The position numbers were made by a program, and so were the translations under genes. The notes under the pieces were generated by a model. It saw only the letters and a program-made list of their open reading frames with translations. It had not been told where the DNA came from and did no database searches. Shown piece by piece: positions 21,474-33,840 of a stretch of DNA of 64,000 nt (position 1 is its first letter; each line of letters begins with the position of its first letter). This stretch comes from Wolfiporia cocos. Taxonomy: Eukaryota > Basidiomycota > Agaricomycetes > Polyporales > Phaeolaceae. The stretch spans positions 1,488,001-1,552,000 of the forward strand of contig JACCLO010000009.1 in assembly GCA_029448655.1 (NCBI GenBank), in the 5' to 3' direction.

Positions 21474-24400
21474 ATGCCGCCGCGTCCAGCAATATTCCGC
21501 AACTCAGGGGGTTCAGATCCCGTATGGACAGTTTTATCTGCATCTGCTTGATTGAGTTTGATGAACTCCTTGTTTTCGACTACCCAAAACAGGCTGTGCC
21601 CAACGCACAAACCACGTCGAGGTCAAAGGGACTTGCGGCACTTGACGCCCGTTTCGCTCTAGCCGGAGGCATTGCGAAGTCTACTCTAAACCAAGCTCAT
21701 GTCGACAACGCACCTTCTTTGAGCTCCGCACTCCCGTCTGTAAAGATCGAACCTGTCAATCTTTCACTCAAGCGCGACTTCAAGACTGAAGACCCAGAGA
21801 ATATGACGATGCCCTCGCCGCCGAAGAGAGCAAAGGTGGAGTCTCCGACGAAGCCTCTATCTGTAGTCAACAGAGATAGCGGTGGCATGCAACAGCCTGC
21901 GCTCATACCGGAGCAAGACACCGAACTAACACGTGTATTGCTTGAATCTGTCTACACACAGATTAATCATGTGCAATGTCTCTTGGCGGGCATCCAGCGC
22001 AAGCATAGAAAAACCAAGGCAGATCTGACGAGGATTGCGAAGTACGAGAAGGAGCTCATGGACTTGCGCCTTCGCAAGGAGCAGTTCAATGCCGCCATCC
22101 CTTCGGCGTCTCCGGCACCTCTCCACGCGCTCGCCAGACAGGCGCCTTCAGTCGTCTCTCCTATATTTGTCAAGCAGGAGGTCAAGCCTATTGTTGTAAA
22201 TCAGATGCCGGTGGCTTCTGGGTCGAACGTCCAGCTTCTACCCGCATACAATGCAACGGGTATGCCCACCTATGGTGTGCCGCCGCAACCTCAGCCATCA
22301 TACGCAGTTACACGGTATCCGTCCGAAGGAGGGAGCCGTTTCGACGAGGGCGATTACGACGAGGACCTCAACGAGGACCTCAATTTCATCTTCGGTCACG
22401 ATGACAGCTATGACCTACCCCCTCCAGAAATTTCCCTCGACGAACGTTACGACAATGATGGAGACTTTTACGGCCGTGGCAAGGACCAATTTGTGGGCCC
22501 CATCGCGAAAGCCGATGAGTGCGTTTCTTGTTGAGAAGCGCGCATACATGCACTCATTCGTCATTAGCATCGACAAATTCCTCATCGCCGCAGGGAATGC
22601 AGAGCAGTTTGACGGCAATGCGAGCCTCGAGGATGCTCTCAGGAAGCTCGGCCTCGACAGATTGTACAGGCCACTTCCAGGCATGGAGATTGCTTTGATG
22701 CCTCACCAAGTCATCGGTGTCGCGTGGATGCTGGAGAAGGAGCACAGCTACCTCAAGGGCGGCTGCAATGCAGATGAGATGGGTTTGGGAAAGGTGCGCA
22801 AGTCCGTCTATAACTATGATCTCGGCTTATATGTTGGGATCATGCCGTGGACAGACCGTCCAAATGTAAGTTTCCTGGTTGATATAGTCCATGCGTGCCT
22901 AAGAAGCCATTTCTCTTCTCAAGGATCGCAACGCTGGTTTCGAACCGCTCTAAAGATCCACTGTGCAAGACGAACCTCATCCTTGCTCCCGTGGCCCTCC
23001 TTGATCAATGGCAGATGGAGCTTGAGATGAAGACCAATTGTGGCCTGACTTGTCTTATCTATCATGGTGAGCAATCGTGAGGCTCCGCTTTCCCCACCTT
23101 ATTTGAGCTTTTTGTAGGACCTAACAAACCGCGGAAGAAAAAAGAGCTCATGCAGTACGACGTCATATTGACCACGTTCCAGGTCAGCGCCTCTCCTCCG
23201 CGACCCGCTTGCATCTCATATTGCTCCGCCTGCAGACCCTCGCCTTAGAATGGCCCGACGAAGAGGCGGAGCAGAGAAAGGCCAAGGCAAAAGCCAAGAG
23301 AAAGAAGAATCGCAACGACAACTTCATCGAGACCGACTCTGAAGATGACAGGAAGTCAAAGAAGAAAAGAAAGCAAGAGCGTGCGTCTTCTGCTGCCCTC
23401 ATTATTCACCCGACTGCTGATAAGTCCACCGTGTTTCATAGTTGGGCTTTTGTTCGAAATCGAGGTGAGTCAGGGTTACTCGACGACATATGACTCTTCT
23501 CAGCTATATGTCAGTGGTACCGCGTTATCATCGACGAAGCCCAGAACATCAGAAACAAACGTACCCGTAAGCAAGATGACCTTGAGTAATATATCCCCAC
23601 TCATACTGTTCCCCAGGTGTCTCGCGCGCTGTTACCAAGCTCGAGTCGAAATATAGATGGTGCCTGACAGGGTACGTATGCAGTCATTCGCGAGATGGGC
23701 CGATAAGTTTACACGCTAGGAATGCATAGCACGCCCATCATGAACGGCTTGTCAGACGCGTATGGTCTTATCCGCTTCCTTCAGGTGCGCCCATGGTACG
23801 ACTGGGAAGAATTCAATGGGCACATAACCAAGCTGGAGAAGAAACGACGTGAGCTCCGTCGGATCTAATTGATACCAGTACTAAAGTACTGATGCCCGAG
23901 ACCGCATAGCTGAACTTGCCACGAACCGATTGCAGGTTATTTTCAAGTCTATTCTGCTGCGACGGAAGAAGGATTCGGTGAGTACTGCAGCCGGCAAATT
24001 TGAAGTATGCTTACCCTCTACCAGTTGTTGGATGGCAAACGCCTCATTGAGCTTCCGCCTAAGGAAGTTATGCTAACCAAGCTTCAATTCACCGCAGAAG
24101 AGCGAGATATCTACAAAATGGTTAGACAACCAGTTTCGCCATAACTACAGCTAATCCAGCGACTCGCGCAGGTTGAGGTTAAGTCGCAGGCGATTTTCAA
24201 CCGATTCTTGAGAGCCGGAACCGTTTTAAAGTGAGTTCAGGACAATCTAATTACATGCAATCTCGTTGACAGATGAGATAGAAATTATCACCAAGGTCGG
24301 CATGAACAATCGTGACGGCTGTGGCCGTACATACTGATGTACTCTGCAGTGCTCGTTTTGCTGCTTCGCCTTCGTCAAGTTTGCTCTCACCCGTGCCTCA

Positions 24401-26257
24401 TCCAAGAAGGCAACGGGGCCTTTATCTCCGCTGCTGACTTAGACGACCATTACCACGACAAGAGCTATGAGCTGAGTCGTGCGGCACAGTTGGTTTCGCC
24501 GGAGTTCGTACATAACATGCAGAAGAAGTTGAAAGAGACAATGCTGAGGCGCATGGAGGCAGAGAAGGAGGTACGCGCTCACATTGATCGAAACAGTTCG
24601 CGACCAACTCTTTCCGACAGTCTCCCGACGCCACTGTGGAAGAGGAGGAGTGCCCCATTTGTTTCGATGCCTTTACGGATGCTGTGGTCACTTCTTGCGG
24701 TCACGTCTTCTGCAAGGACTGCATCAGTGCGTATATGCCGTGGGTCAACATTGAGTAGCCACTGATGGACTGTACCTCAGCAAACGTCTTCAACTCCGAA
24801 CCAATCGAGAACGGAGACGAGCCAGTGAAGTATCGGGTAGACGAGTGTCCCTGTCCTGCGTGCCGTGGGGTTATCACGAAGCACAAACTCTTCTCGCTGA
24901 AAGCTTTTGAACCTTCCGACGACATGTTAGGTGCTGCCGGGGCCTCTGGGAGTGAAGAGGCGGAGGTTCACGATCTCGACGACAGCTTTGCCCAGGATGA
25001 GCAGCCCCTGCTTGGCCGTACGCTGAGGAAGCGTAAGTGCCGGCAGAGACGGGTGTATGACTTAGAGAACGAACAGGACGAAGACTATGACGATGATTTC
25101 AGCGACTTTATCGTTCAGGACGGCGAGGACGAGGAAGAGAAGGACGCCCGTCATGCTCTCAAGAAGCGTCTCGGAAAGCGCCGGGCTATCGTCCTTTCCG
25201 ACGAGGAAGATGTTGATGAGGATATAATTTGCGGCGTCAGGCCAGACCCTCCTCGCGACCTGTCTCCTGAGCAAGTCAAGATGCTACCGCGCTTCCTCCC
25301 ATCTACTAAGATGAAGGTAGGTGCAATTATGCGCAACAATCAAGTTCCCTTCATCAAACTCTGTTCGTCTCACAGTACATGATGGAGCGATTGCGTGACT
25401 GGGCCGAGAAGCACCCGGGTGAAAAGGTCCGTCCTTTCAGAATTACCCTCTCAGCGTGTAGCCTTACATCGATTGCATTCAGACGTTGGTCATATCTCAG
25501 TGGACGCAGTGCCTCGATCTAGTCTCGGACTACCTCACTGAGAACAAGTTCGCGCACGTTAAGTGCGTACCTGACAACGCCTCTCCGGGTTTTTCTGTTT
25601 CTCATGGTTTTTCTTCGGATAGGTACCAGGGCGATATGAACCGTCATAAACGTGACCAGGCCGTTCGTGTATTCATGTCCAGAGACAATGCAACAATTAT
25701 GCTCATGAGGTGCGCTTTGTGGTTTTGATTTACTCTTGTGCGCTATTATTAACGACGCCTCATTGCAGCCTCAAATGTGGTGGTGTTGGGCTCAACCTGA
25801 CGCGAGCAAATCGTCAGTATTTTACTTTTGTACAACGGTGTAGCGTACTGAATCCGCGTAAATAGGGGTCATTTCGCTGGACCTGGGCTGGAGCGAAGCC
25901 GTTGAAAGCCAGGCATTTGACCGGGTGCACCGTCTTGGTCAGACACGATCTGTATATGTCCATCGCCTGGTAATTGCCGACACTGTCGAGGACCGAGTCC
26001 TAGCGCTGCAAGAGCGGAAGAAGAATCTCGCCGATAATAGCCTGGGAGAGGGAAACGGGACAAAAGTCGGACGTAAGTGCCACTTGAATCTGACTACCGA
26101 TACGTAGCTGATCGTCGCTCTCTTTGCAGGATTGAGCGTGCGTGAGCTAGCAAACTGTAAGTGGAACTCAGCCATCTTCGCAGATCTTTTCACTGACTAA
26201 GATTCCTGCACAGTGTTTGGCCTTGATCACAGAGGCCGTCAGATTGACCATAATTAG
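21474..26257 (+). CDS. SNF2-family DNA-dependent ATPase with embedded RING finger (ULS1/RAD16-like)
   Basis: Nuclear DNA translocase and probable ubiquitin or SUMO-targeted ligase; relatives act in chromatin remodelling, SUMO-conjugate removal (Uls1) or DNA repair (Rad16/Rad5). The model starts [13 protein letters not shown] at 21474, with exons 21474-21521, 21593-22518 and 22568-22793, then micro-exon 22855-22865, 22924 onward and many more. Motor motifs are DEMGLGKTVQMIATLV (I/Ia), [23 protein letters not shown] (II, DEAQ form), CLTGTPIMNG (III), then [22 protein letters not shown] (V) and [11 protein letters not shown] (VI). The [24 protein letters not shown] then CKDC and CPCPACRG, sits between the two lobes, followed by an acidic, basic-patched insert. 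The C-terminus is [11 protein letters not shown]. Exons at 22855-22865 (11 nt) and 24282-24295 (14 nt) are required for frame. The first 260 residues hold a coiled-coil-like segment ([18 protein letters not shown]). Confidence 0.92.
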
Positions 26258-28526
26258 CATGTGTGCGAAGTTTCTTGGTCGTCGCTAGCTTGACCTCAGT
26301 GGCCCGATGCTCGTCTCCTGCTACAGCTCCACGTTATGCCGTTCGGCCTTCCATTCGTCTTGTATACATTGGCATGTTGTTCAGTTGTGGAACGGGGTCA
26401 TATCCTAATCCCATGGCTAATTTGATATGTCTGCTTCGCTGCCTTCGTAGAGGCGTCCTGGACTGTATTTCCTAGCGTGTAATGCGCCTGCAGTATTGTA
26501 TTTAGACTGTCCGTATACTCCCGACGTACGGCCTTTCTCGCAATTGTAGATGAAGAAGGGGATTGTGACAAGCTTTGTCGCTGGGTTGTTGCATCGGGAG
26601 CGGCTACGGTGCACGAGCCGCTCGGATACTATATGGAACTCGTCTGTGACCAACATCACCGGCACCAGTGCCAGAGAGTATTACCGGTAGAGATAGGGCT
26701 TGATGTCTTTTCGTCCATACACAATCCACACAATCCACACCCAATGCAAGCGGGTCTGAGTCGGGTTACTTTCAAGTTGTAAAGTTGATGCTTCAAAGCT
26801 TCAAGCTTCAGTACTTTCAGTCTCAACATTCAACGTTCTAACAACAATTTGATTTCTCACCTCTTCCGTACGGTGATTTGCATCGATATCGGTATCTTCG
26901 ACATCAAACGGCAGGCCGCCACAAGGCCTTAACTGAAGCAGAGCATCCAAATAATCAACGACTCTGTATTCCGATTGGATGACATCGCCTTTGAATATGC
27001 GCCCGGTACCGGTGAGGTCAGTAGCATCCAAGCCGTTTTAGTATGGGTGCAGATTAATGTGGGGATTATAAGGAATCCGCTGACTCTGTTGTATGTATGT
27101 ATATGTTACAATCATATTGCTGAGCAGGGAATCTAAATTGACGTGTACAGACGTTCAACGAGAAGAGTAAATGTCTCATACCATCCGTATGGCCTTAGAG
27201 TTATATTTTGAATCGCCAGTTGTAACTCACATGACATTCAGTCGTATGATGTCGCTATGTACTCAAGTATCAGTTCGATTTGCAGATGCTCGACCATTCG
27301 CACAAAAGGTACACCGGGCGCCAACAGCATGGTTTATACGAAATCCAATCAGATCATATGTAATCGCATCTGTAATTCACCATTTCTGAGCAGGTTCACC
27401 ATAAGCGCTAAGCGGTTACCTCGCCTGTGCCCTGCGTGCACAAATGAGTGCAAAGTCACTGGATTATTAGAATTGCGATTAGACTTGAGCTCAAGTATCA
27501 TTAGAGACGTACTGACGTCCGAAAGGACCTGTCTAACGGGTAGAAGGCACGTTTGGACTCATAACTATTACACGACCCAATATTTCAAATAGCTAGTTCC
27601 ACCGCCATCAATAAGCCTATAAGCCCCAGTTATCCATGCCCTCCTAGCATATTGTCTTTCCTCCCTTCCATACGTACTGTCCTACCTCCTTCCACCGACT
27701 CGTTTCCTTTTCACGACCACGCATGTATCTTCACCATTGCCCGCGGTGTATCACAAAGACCGCTGGTCGCATCGGGGCGCGATTAATACGTGGGTAGAAA
27801 GTGTAAGACGCGTCAGATTGTAGATGGGCGATGGGAGGCGGAAGAAATGCATCTATGGCTGACACATACAGACATCCGGTGAGCATTCCGTATATTTGAA
27901 CCAGCAAAAATCTATGGCAGCGTGCATGGGTAGGACTGTGTGGCGTGCGCGTGATAAGCGGCCACATAATAATTCTAAAGTGATCATTCAGTATTCAACG
28001 CAGACTTTTTTGAAAATGTGAATTTCGGCTTAGATTTAAGCTCGATAATGTTGACGTTGGTAGCTGATCTCCCGTATCAAATGGAATGGTACATTGTGGG
28101 CAAGCTAGTTTCAAAAGATATTATTGTTGGACTTGTGAATGGCGAACAAGTGCGGGAATGACATAATTTTTTTAGATGTCGCTGTTGACATTCTGTTGCT
28201 AATATCGTGATATTCGCAGCTAATACGCACGACATGATGTACAGTTGCACGGCAACCTGAGCCGATGGCGGACTCAAATTGGATGTCTTGCAATTTCCTG
28301 GTGGTAACTATTCAACTACAAGCAACTCCAAAACTTCTCGTAGCAATTTATGCCCGCATCCAGCGTATTCAGATTCCAGAGCACCATCGATTCAATCTAC
28401 GCACGGAAATACTAATCGCGCACCCTGATGAACTGCCAGTGGTTGCGGGAGTCTGTGTACGACTCTGACAATGCGACCTAGAACAGCGACATAATCAGTA
28501 CCTCAACAAGATATTTCAACCTCCTG
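26258..28526. other. Intergenic, no supported gene
   Basis: AT-richer than the gene blocks. The minus-strand ORF at 26801-27031 (76 codons, acidic C-terminus) reads like the end of a protein, but no matching upstream exon was found. Short ORFs elsewhere have no support. A small tandem CACAATCCA lies near 26720. Confidence 0.35.
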
Positions 28527-28998
28527 TCATACCGGAGTGCCCTCCTGAGCATCGGTAAGTCCCCAGCAGAGCTGCACATCGGTCGGGGAGATACTGATAA
28601 CCAATCAGCTCAGCTATAGCATCAATGCAGGATACAACAAATATCCTCACGTGTAATCCTCCACTTTCCTAGTTTCACTGATGTCGAATTGTTGCTTATT
28701 GACGCGGCCTACCACGTCTGCGCCCGATGCCGCGCGAGTGCCACAACTGGCGTATGAAGCGTGGGTTTGGTTCTCGATGGTATACTTTCCGTTTCCAAGT
28801 TTCACCACATTCCACTATAGCAATCATAGCCATGGGGCATACTGAGACAGTGCAAGGTAGTATCACGCGCACCTTACGTCCCTTGCTGGACTCGTCGGCT
28901 GTCCCGACGATAGAAGACCCATCGTTGGGGTCAGCCAGCAGGAGGGTGTTCGCATTCCGAACGTTGCGAATGATGTATCTGCCGGTGTCGAGAGACAT
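28527..28998 (-). CDS. Ricin-B-like (R-type, beta-trefoil) lectin-like protein
   Basis: Three exons (28873-28998, 28651-28814, 28527-28593) give 118 residues from MSLDTGRYIIRNVRN. The pattern TGRYIIRNVRNANTLLLADP, then KWNVVKLGNGKYTIENQT, then QFDI and YTISPTDVQLCWGLTDAQEG is that of fungal R-type lectins and the beta-trefoil protease inhibitors related to them: Tyr-x-Ile-x-Asn strands, a (Q/K)W turn and a C-terminal W-GL-D-x-G-TP motif. These proteins are small, cytosolic, often fruit-body-enriched, and bind glycans or proteases in defence against grazers. At 118 residues it is slightly shorter than the usual 140-150, so one of three trefoil units is reduced. There is no signal peptide. Sugar specificity cannot be read from the sequence. 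Confidence 0.75.
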
Positions 28999-31900
28999 CT
29001 TGAACGTCTGATTGTAGTTGCGTCTGAGAGCTGAGTTCATAGGTATGTTCACAGCATCTTATATATGCCTTTGAATTGATCTGTAAGCAGAACCGCATGA
29101 CCAGGCTCGTGCTCTCCGACAAAAACTCAACTCCTGCGATGATCAGATTCTGGCATCCTGTCGAATGACACCCCAGTCATTTCCGTGGCATGAGGCGAGC
29201 CAGAAGAGTCGCGAAGTCATAGAGTATACTTCAGTCTCTATCGCGTTGGCACAGAAGTAAGTTTCGCGCCTGGAGAAGGCAAATCGGTTCTCTTGTGCTC
29301 GTTCCAGCTCCTTGTCAACTATATTGAGAAGATCTGCGCGCAGTATTCATTGATCGGCGGAGCGGTACAATACAGCGGCGACGTTTGTATATTCATTGAT
29401 TACATGTCACGGAGCTTTGTCCAGAATCAGCTTCTCCGATCTTCTCGTGATTCTGGTCAGCAGAATCGCAAAATTGGGCGGAGAAGAAGTTCTGTGGATG
29501 CTCAAATCCGGAAGGCTAGTCTGACCAGCAGCAAGCGCGATCTTGTGATTTGGTGGGCAGTATACTTTCAATCAATCATGAAACCTTGATCAATATCTGG
29601 GTATACTGTCAGGTACACCGAGACTTGTGCTCACAATTACCGTGCCGGACTCAGGGTTCCTGAAAAGGCTCCTCAGCAATATGTCTGCGAACTTTTAATT
29701 ACTCCCCACTGTATTGCCGAGACATATCTAGATGTTCATATTCTACCTTCCTCAAGCAGGTCAGCCTGATTTTTGCAAGACTATACGCCCGCAAAAACAC
29801 ATTCAGTAAAGTACAACGGGAAGTCTTCACATCATGCATGGTGATCTCTCGTAGGTATCACATTTAGAAGGTCATCAGTGCTTCGAATCATATTCGATTA
29901 AAGACGAACAGTTGCACTGGCATTCAATAAAATGCAGAGGGGTTTTCGCGTACAACAGCCCCCAATATGAGCCTTCTGTGCTGTATGTGAGCATTGATGT
30001 TAGCTCTGTATGTTGTCAACAGGAGCGGGTAGATATGCAAATAGTGCAATTGAAAGTGAACTTCACGCCGAGAAATTCGCGCCACAGATACTTTCACAGC
30101 TAGTACTGCGCCATTGACCCGGGTTTCTCTTGGACACATATTTTTGGTCCTTTGGTCTCTTCCACCTCAAAACCTCGGTCTAATTTTATGTTTTCAAATT
30201 CCAGGTACACAAGTATGTTATCCAGATGGTTCAGGGAATCGCTTTTGTCAGGGTAGTATACTTGCCCTCATGAAGTACAGATGTGATTTTGCAGATTTTA
30301 TGAGACTTGTTTTTTTAACTGATATTCAACAGTGAAATAGTAGGTGGTGCGCTATAACAGCTCCGATGTGTGTCACGTTCTCTAACATGGCCTTTGAGAC
30401 CTCCGAGAAAAACAAGCACTATCGTTTGCTTCTAGGAGAAGCGTGAGGTTGTCGCGGACAGGCTGTCATTCTTTGATATTTAATTTTTTTCCCTTTCAAC
30501 CAAGCGCAGGCACTGTCCTGCCTACGTATTGCGCTATCATTTCATTTAATAGATCGCAGTGCATGTGAAGGTAGTGGCGCAATATCCGAAACCGTTGATA
30601 GATATATCTCCGCTCATCGAATACTAGAACACTTCTTTCATCGTCGCTAAATCCACCTCGTCGAAGAAGAGAAGACTGTGTGTGTCCGTAATTTGTGCTA
30701 CCGATTAGCACCCGCTGACAGACACCGCGACTGCGTGTCATAAGGCCGCATTTGTGTGATGTGCGGATTCTGCAGGAATGTAGAGACCGGGGTCAGCGCC
30801 GCTCTGCGGCCGCGGCGAAGCCATTATTTTGGTAGCATCATGTGCGCCACATATGGGATCTGCGACAACATTCTGACTTACTGGTGCCAAATGTGCGAGT
30901 ATGTTCCGGACGATACCGTAATTGCACCAAAAAGCTCCTGCTAGGCATGGCCCAGATCGTTTCTTGGTAGCATTCGATGAGCTCGATTCTCACGGCAGGC
31001 GAAGTCACGAACAAATGAAGTATGTAGGATGAGCATCTTAGGTTTGAACGTCAATAAGCACATCTACCAACTCACAGCAAGCAGGATGTTTTATACCATA
31101 TGCCACATCAGCAAAAGGCAATTTTAACTATCACTGCTGGTAGTAGTAGTTGCCAATTGAAGCTGCACTAATCTGTGAAGCCACTAGTAGCCTGAACTGA
31201 GGAAACCCAGAGCAGAGTGGTGATTGAGAAATCCTGGAGGTCAAGTGGCACAGACCGTCAAGACCTGGCATTCTGAATCCAAATTTGACCTGTACAGCTC
31301 GGAGCGGTGTCTGCAGCACTCCGTGCCACGAAATCTCCCAAACCGACTAACGCATCTGTTATTCGGTGACCTAGGTTGATAGCATCTTCGCGCGTCCGTA
31401 TATAACAGGTTCACTAACTTAGCTTTCTCCTCTCTTTTCCCCGACCAGATGTGCGCAGCCATCACTACGTGCTTCCTGATTAAATGCCTCGTTGGTTTCC
31501 TCCACCGATGTCGCCACGGTATGTTGGGACTGCGTTTATACTACCAAGCTCACAGCAGTTTTCAGATTTTCATGTCGTACCGCGCTACGACTGTGCCTTA
31601 CTGCCCACAGACCGTACTCAGGTGTACTGGGTTGCTGAAAACAAACAAACAATATGTGGTATGTACTCGATCATATACCCGTGCGCTTCTATGCTGATAA
31701 TCAGGTGCACATCGCATGAGCTCCGGCACCTCTGTACCTTACTTCTAGTAAGCACTGAGTCCGTGTCGCCTTTTTCAGACCGTGGCGACATGATTGCAAC
31801 CATGCGCCACGTTCGACGCATGCACTTAGAGCCTATGGTATATATGTTATCACTGCACTATACATCACAAATCTCACAGTGCTTCACCTACACTTCAAAC

Positions 31901-32626
31901 AGTTGTCAGGAGAGGCTTGAATTGAGGTGTAATATTCATCACTCCTAGGAAAACAACGCTTTACGTCTGATCATCAAACACCGCTACCAGTACTTACTTG
32001 CATTTCAATCGTGTGCAGCGGGCTCAATGGCGGTAGTGCATGCTGTGAAGCCTGACCTGCAATGTATAAGAATGGTTGCAGTAAAATCAAATTTAAGTTG
32101 AGATACAATGTACAGAATGTCGCACAAGTTGATTCTGGGGCCTGATGTCTGAACTTGGGATGATGTTGCCGGTCTTCGAGAACGAGCCACCGCGCCTCAC
32201 TCTATCAGCGGCTCCGCATCACGCGGTTGATGACGGGTTCCGCAAGCTTGTAAAAAATGCCTCATCAGCATCTGACATCAGTGTTTGCTTGTTATTGAAT
32301 GTAGTTTCTTACTCTGGGATCAGTTGATAGGTACGTGATTCAACAGATGCCCATCGCATATCAATGATTTCAAGTGTATACGCCCTGGAATCTAGCTCGT
32401 CAACTAGTAGACCCCGGGTGCTAATTACCTGGATTGGTAGAGTTCGACATTTCTATCATTGCTATATATACGTAATGCCCCTAATTGTCGGAACTCACTG
32501 CTGCATCAACGATGCGATCAGTCTGTGGCACATAGCCGAAAAACCATAAAGCCGGACGGTCTATGAAGCATGGGCTTCCACAACTTCTTGTATTGAAAGA
32601 AGCCAGGTCTTCCCTAATCCAGAATC
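28999..32626. other. Gene-poor region, no supported gene
   Basis: About 3.6 kb of AT-rich DNA. ORFs at 29293-29589 (+), 30496-30741 (-) and 31484-31948 (+) were inspected; none shows a family motif or convincing splice partners. Upstream flank of the lectin-like gene on the left and of the 7TM gene on the right. Confidence 0.35.
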
Positions 32627-33840
32627 ATGTCTGGCCTGATTTCCGGGTATACCGCTACGGCATCTCTGCTTGAACTCGCCCTCGAGGGCATATCATACGG
32701 TAGGCTCACTTTCTAACTGTATCGCTTTCAAGTCTAAGCATAGACCAGGATTCTGTACTTGTACATTTGGGATTACTGTGTGGATTCTAATAAGGCGAAG
32801 CATCAAGAAGAGTCGTACTATGCTCATCATCTCATGCATACTGTGGATTTTGTCTACTGTGGTTAGTTGGCGGTCTTGACACATGTTATGAAGGTCTCGC
32901 TGAATAGATCTTGATTGTTTCTTCCTACCAAGCGAATGTTTGGCACTCTCGTCAATTTCACAGTAGCTTTTGTTGACCACATTGCAAGCGGCCCACACGG
33001 ACCGGAAGAGTACATCTCGGCCTTCTGGACTCCGATTTCCATGATCAACAACTTAATATATGCAGCATCCACACTCATCGGAGATGCCGTTGTAGTGCGT
33101 GTTTGTTTGTGGGAAGTGCAAAGCTAATACGCAGCAACAGATATACCGATGCTATATAGTGTGGAGAACTCGCAGCTATCTGATCATCGTTCTCCCTTGC
33201 TTGGCATGGCTTGGTTCGTTTGGTACGTGTGTTAATGTAGGTGCCGGTTGGTGCCAGCATTGATTGTACTTAATGTCAGGTAGCGTCATCTTCCTTGTGG
33301 TCTCCTTCCGCAACCACGTTGTTACCGGTCAACGCATTATGATATTATATGTTTTCACACTTATGGCGAATTTGTCAGCTACGCGTAAGTACCACGCTCT
33401 TTGACACAACTGTCATAGCTGACTTGCGCAAACATTAGTCACTCTAGCATATCGAATCTGGCGCGTTGATCGAAACACGCAAGCAGTGTTTCGTTCATCG
33501 AATACCCTACGGCCAGTTCTATTATTAGTCATCGAATCTGGCGCTTTATACACAACACTGCTTATTGCCGCCTTGGCGACTGTGCTGCATGCATTCCCGA
33601 CCGCATTTGTGATTAATAGCGTCGTGAGCTGCACAATCCGTATCCTTGACGCCTCTATTTCTAAATTGACGTCTTCAGATGCCACCGATGATTTCCATAA
33701 TCTTTGATCTTATCTTTCTGCGAATCGCCGTAGTTGAAGATAATCGTGAGGAAAAGGAGGCAAATGCAAGCGTTGTCCCGCTCAGTGCGATTGTCTTGCA
33801 CACAAGGGACGAAGGAGAATCGGATCATCATTCTAAATGA
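32627..33840 (+). CDS. Seven-helix membrane protein of an agaricomycete-specific family
   Basis: Seven exons (32627-32699, 32749-32861, 32933-33094, 33141-33222, 33280-33384, 33439-33623, 33679-33840) keep one frame for 293 residues. Family features in order: first helix ASLLELALEGISYG, WILIRRSIKKSRTMLIISCI, the loop FVDHIASGPHGPEEY, a helix ending in IYRCYIVWRTRSYL, AYRIWRVDRNTQAVFRSSNT, and the strongly conserved LRPVLLLVIESGALYTTLL before the last helix. A soluble acidic tail ends the protein. The arrangement and the Arg after IY are typical of a large basidiomycete group of predicted plasma-membrane 7TM proteins with no known ligand. It resembles the copy at 57371-58766 in layout but is a distinct subgroup. 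All introns are 46-71 nt with GT-AG ends and no stop interrupts the frame. Confidence 0.82.

Noticed and set aside
31484..31948. 154-codon plus-strand ORF upstream of a 7TM gene
   Set aside because: Searched by eye for 7TM or secreted-protein features; none found and the composition is that of intergenic DNA.
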